DNA from: JAGTJU01 sp038257535
GTDB lineage: Bacteria > Myxococcota_A > Polyangia > Fen-1088
Direction: 5' to 3'
Length of the DNA stretch: 64,000 nt
Assembly: GCA_038257535.1 (NCBI GenBank)
Contig: JBBSJE010000004.1
Location: forward strand, 1-64,000
Each line of letters begins with the position of its first letter. Position 1 is the first letter of the stretch. The translations under genes were made by a program, and so were the position numbers. This document shows, in pieces, positions 62,968 to 64,000 of this stretch. The notes under the pieces were generated by a model. The model saw only the letters and a list, made by a program, of their open reading frames with translations, ran no database searches and was not told the origin of the DNA.

Positions 62968-64000
62968 CTATGCCTTAACGTGAACGCGGCGTGGAGGCCG
63001 CAAGCGTCTTCGTTCGCCAGAAACCCGACGCTTGTCACCAGCATCTGCAGAACCTGTGCCGTCCTCTTCGTCAGGCTCCTGACACGAGGTCGCGTCGCCT
63101 TCGTCAGCAATCGTGCCGGTCAACAGCGTTGCGGCGGCGTGAGGGTCAATGGCCGCAAAACGACCTAGCATAAGGCCTTCCTTGGCAAGCAGCGCTGTGA
63201 GCTCTTTGCTCTTGCCATCCAAACGAAGGGCTGCCGGGCCAGACGCCGCCACGTCGGCGACGCCATCCTTTACCCGCACATGCAGTGACAACGCCCCCGC
63301 GTCAGTTTGCAGCGACACGCGCGCCTCGCCTTTGCTCCATTGCACTTGCGAAAGCGGAAGTTCGCTCGTGCGTTCGGAGAACAACGGGGGCTCCCGCTGG
63401 GACACCGAAGCGTCACCGCCAGCGGTGGCCGGCGCGGCTGTGCGCGGCGCGAGCGTTTGCGACGTGGGAGCCGCCCCGACGGATGTGGCCATGGTCTCAA
63501 CTGTAGGGCGAGGGGCGCTTCGTGTGGCTTCAGCGTCATCGCGCACAAGTGGCTTCGTCGCCACAACGGGGGCAGTCGCACGCGCCAGTGAAGACTTTGT
63601 TGCGGGGGCAGGCGCCGAAGGGGTGAGTGTGAGCCGGGGCGGATGCGCCGGTGGGGGCAGCGATGGCGCCATGTCAACCTTCGCGGGCGTGGTGGGCGCG
63701 CCCGTTGGCACAGGTGGCTTGCTCAATATGCTGGCCGGTCGAGGATCGCGCTCTTTCGGCGTTTCGGTGGGCTTCTCTTGCAGCGCTTTGGCCGTTGGCG
63801 GTCGCTGTGAAGGAGGCGGCGCGGCTTGCAGGCCCGGCGCTTCTCGCCGCGGGGCAGCCACCGCGGGTGCGATGACGTTTTCGGGTGTATACAACGTCGG
63901 TCGTTCACGCCGGTCTTCGGGCGATTGCTTCGATGTGGCGTCCTGCGACCCCTCCACATGGCTTGTTGCCTCTTCGTCAGCGCTCGTGCGTCCCGTCGTC
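62968..64000 (-). CDS. fliK: FliK-like hook-length control protein (5' end beyond window)
   Basis: At least 343 residues. The N-terminal two thirds are Pro/Ala/Thr-rich and unstructured, as in FliK secreted rulers. The C-terminal part (SLHVRVKDGVADVAASGPAALR; quoted in part) resembles the FliK C-terminal domain. A GTG at 63957 could be a start, but the frame stays open to the window edge with plausible codons (TSADEEATSHVEG), so the gene probably continues outside. It comes before flgD and flgE, the usual order. Confidence 0.75.
   Translation of the reverse strand, partial: TTGRTSADEEATSHVEGSQDATSKQSPEDRRERPTLYTPENVIAPAVAAPRREAPGLQAAPPPSQRPPTAKALQEKPTETPKERDPRPASILSKPPVPTGAPTTPAKVDMAPSLPPPAHPPRLTLTPSAPAPATKSSLARATAPVVATKPLVRDDAEATRSAPRPTVETMATSVGAAPTSQTLAPRTAAPATAGGDASVSQREPPLFSERTSELPLSQVQWSKGEARVSLQTDAGALSLHVRVKDGVADVAASGPAALRLDGKSKELTALLAKEGLMLGRFAAIDPHAAATLLTGTIADEGDATSCQEPDEEDGTGSADAGDKRRVSGERRRLRPPRRVHVKA

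Noticed and set aside
63240..63960. Pro/Ala/Thr-rich repeats in the FliK-like gene as a separate repeat element
   Set aside because: They are low-complexity coding sequence in one continuous frame, as expected for a hook-length ruler.

Overview
The window is high-G+C, densely coded bacterial DNA. The gene content suggests a Myxococcota-type (delta-proteobacterial-like) organism. The signs are Cys-rich VWA lipoproteins, paired DUF1592-family/DUF1552 proteins, a PEGA protein, a membrane Hanks-type kinase with a TPR tail, and a giant TPR protein. It also has a rod-shape operon, a TonB/Fur iron system and flagellar hook/stator genes. It is Gram-negative (several outer-membrane proteins, many lipoproteins). 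No 16S rRNA gene is present, so this placement is inference.

Layout. 0-2.3 kb: GH57 glucan branching enzyme and a small unknown gene. 2.3-10 kb (minus strand): an iron-linked unit with a Fur-type operator on a good sigma70-like promoter. It reads DUF4856 lipoprotein, imelysin lipoprotein, a membrane protein matching vitamin K-dependent gamma-carboxylase, a FecA-like TonB receptor and a small membrane protein. A tonB gene with its own Fur-like promoter lies just upstream. 10-17.7 kb: two DUF1592-family/DUF1552 gene pairs pointing at each other around a VWA lipoprotein. 17.8-19.3 kb: DUF488 protein, MORN-like lipoprotein and a mazEF pair. 19.4-27.1 kb: PpiD-like chaperone, membrane protein and a 1,812-aa TPR protein in one coupled unit. 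27.4-33 kb: mreB-mreC-mreD-mrdA-rodA. 33.2-38.9 kb: a partial, divergent complex I cluster (nuoABCDGHI only), convergent with rodA. 39-43 kb: two thioredoxin-fold lipoproteins and a large outer-membrane barrel. 43-49 kb: GH5 lipoprotein, NUDIX hydrolase, OmpA lipoprotein with coiled-coil partner, tRNA-His and a sodium/solute symporter. 49.5-55.4 kb: GT2 glycosyltransferase and a two-gene ATPase module, one member of which spans the membrane. 55.5-58.8 kb: PEGA protein and a Ser/Thr kinase with an HLD instead of HRD catalytic loop. 58.9-64 kb: fliK-flgD-flgE-flbD-motA-motB.

How the parts fit. The iron unit supplies an outer-membrane receptor, TonB energy coupling and periplasmic imelysin/DUF4856 lipoproteins, with a carboxylase-like enzyme embedded in it. 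The shape operon supplies the elongasome. The flagellar block supplies the hook and stator. The two most interesting loci are the carboxylase-in-iron-operon arrangement (2.3-8.9 kb) and the ATPase pair whose larger member has a Cys-rich periplasmic half (50.8-55.4 kb). Many neighbouring genes overlap by 4 nt (ATGA/GTGA), which indicates translational coupling. No CRISPR array, insertion sequence, phage gene or rRNA was seen, and no gene-free stretch exceeds about 300 bases.
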